This document shows positions 63,507 through 64,000 of a stretch of 64,000 nt of DNA, piece after piece. Below the pieces are notes generated by a model that searched no databases, had not been told where the DNA came from, and worked only from the letters and a program-made list of their open reading frames with translations. The position numbers were made by a program, and so were the translations under genes. The DNA is from Christensenellaceae bacterium (lineage in GTDB: Bacteria; Bacillota; Clostridia; Christensenellales; Christensenellaceae). Within the stretch, counting starts at the first letter, position 1. Every line of letters starts with the position of its first letter. Location: positions 248,001-312,000 of the forward strand of contig AP025580.1 in the NCBI GenBank assembly GCA_022846035.1, written 5' to 3'.

Positions 63507-64000
63507 ATGGCCAAACATATCATTGAACTTAAAAAGATTGACATGAGCTTCAACGGCGTAAAGGTACTGGACCAGGTGGATTTCGCGCTGGAAAAAGGTG
63601 AAGTCCACGCACTGGTAGGAGGCAATGGCGCGGGAAAATCCACATTGATGAAAATCATGACCGGCGTATACATGAAAGATGCGGGAGAAATCATATTTGA
63701 CGGCAGTCCGGTCCATTTCCGGTCGCCACAGGATGCGGAAAAACTGGGGATCGCGATGATTTTCCAGGAATTCTCTCTGGCTCCGACCATGACGGTTACG
63801 GAAAATATATTCCTGAACCGAGAATTCAAAAAGAGGAATGGCCTCATTGACAACGGGAAGTGCACAGCGGAAGCGCGGCGTATCTTCAGCGAACTGAACG
63901 TAGCGATGGACCCAGGCGCGGTGATGTCCGACCTTGCTGCAGGGCAATGGCAGATGACGGAAATCGCCAAGGCTCTCGCGACAGACGCAAAGGTACTCGT
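63507..64000 (+). CDS. Sugar ABC transporter ATP-binding protein, RbsA type (partial, 3' end outside window)
   Basis: First 164 residues of a carbohydrate-uptake ATPase. Walker A is GGNGAGKST (about 38-46), the Q-loop is IFQEFSLAPTMTV, and the degraded first signature SDLAAGQWQMTEIAKAL precedes the edge. ATG 63507 has AAGGAG. It belongs to the operon opened by the epimerase-like gene and probably imports the sugar handled by it. Its binding protein and permease should lie beyond the window. Confidence 0.93.
   Translation, partial: MAKHIIELKKIDMSFNGVKVLDQVDFALEKGEVHALVGGNGAGKSTLMKIMTGVYMKDAGEIIFDGSPVHFRSPQDAEKLGIAMIFQEFSLAPTMTVTENIFLNREFKKRNGLIDNGKCTAEARRIFSELNVAMDPGAVMSDLAAGQWQMTEIAKALATDAKVL

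Noticed and set aside
62829-63947. 372-codon frame on the minus strand across the glycosidase-like and ABC genes
   Set aside because: It runs antisense to two well-supported genes, is rich in His, Arg and Phe as expected of a shadow frame, and has no ribosome site.

Overview
The window looks like chromosomal DNA of a Gram-positive, endospore-lineage member of the Clostridia. The support is a full-length Spo0A, a YabE-type DUF348/G5/3D cell-wall protein next to rsmA, the tilS-hpt-ftsH order, LCP (LytR-CpsA-Psr) proteins, Mbl/MreB, long-form HPF, RecD2 and two PEP carboxykinases. No rRNA, ribosomal-protein cluster or named marker fixes the genus; a Christensenella-like Clostridium would fit, but that is only an impression. 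Base composition is near balanced, with A/T-rich intergenic DNA. Many genes use TTG or GTG starts behind good Shine-Dalgarno sequences.

Layout. 1-1866 (-): start of a ribose-type sugar ABC transporter operon (ATPase, then permease running off the edge). 2462-3580: glycerate kinase. 3575-5861: a more A/T-rich divergent pair, MFS transporter and AraC regulator, ending beside a tRNA-Ser(GGA). 6062-8727: two TetR regulators, HU and an aquaporin. 8823-11840: KtrAB potassium uptake, divergent from spo0A; a DnaA-box-like direct repeat lies downstream of spo0A. 12240-13708: PadR regulator with paired operators and its membrane partner. 13776-17214: two tandem PEP carboxykinases, one divergent. 17328-27701: rsmA, YabE-like protein, a penicillin-binding protein, small membrane and metal-binding proteins, a GH3 glycosidase, and an NlpC/P60 hydrolase with 42-bp coding repeats. 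27963-34001: tilS-hpt-ftsH, a PHP phosphoesterase and a divergent PRPP synthase. 34163-41468: Pro/Thr-rich surface protein, phosphohexomutase, Mbl, two LCP enzymes and a TtcA-like protein. 41579-49996: membrane protein, metK-recD2-comF, hpf and secA, with a strong candidate raiA-motif RNA between hpf and secA. 50151-55170: two small paralogous proteins, a MerR regulator with a classical 19-bp-spacer promoter, a YhiM homologue, a FUSC-like protein and prfB. 55326-57614: YbjQ and an EAL phosphodiesterase. 57836-64000: a sugar-utilisation locus.

How the parts work together. Much of the middle is housekeeping: translation (tilS, rsmA, hpf, prfB), secretion (secA), envelope growth (PBP, Mbl, LCP, NlpC/P60, YabE-like) and SAM/PRPP supply. 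The right end is an inducible catabolic unit: a double-length LacI protein carrying two sugar-binding domains, palindromic operators with a central CG, a sugar-phosphate isomerase/epimerase-like protein, a Gfo/Idh/MocA dehydrogenase, a glycosidase-like TIM barrel lacking an obvious catalytic Glu, and a sugar ABC transporter.

Most noteworthy: the candidate raiA RNA with its own promoter, the LacI-tandem-binding-domain regulator with its operators, the odd glycosidase-like protein, the paired small proteins after secA, and the DnaA-box repeat after spo0A.
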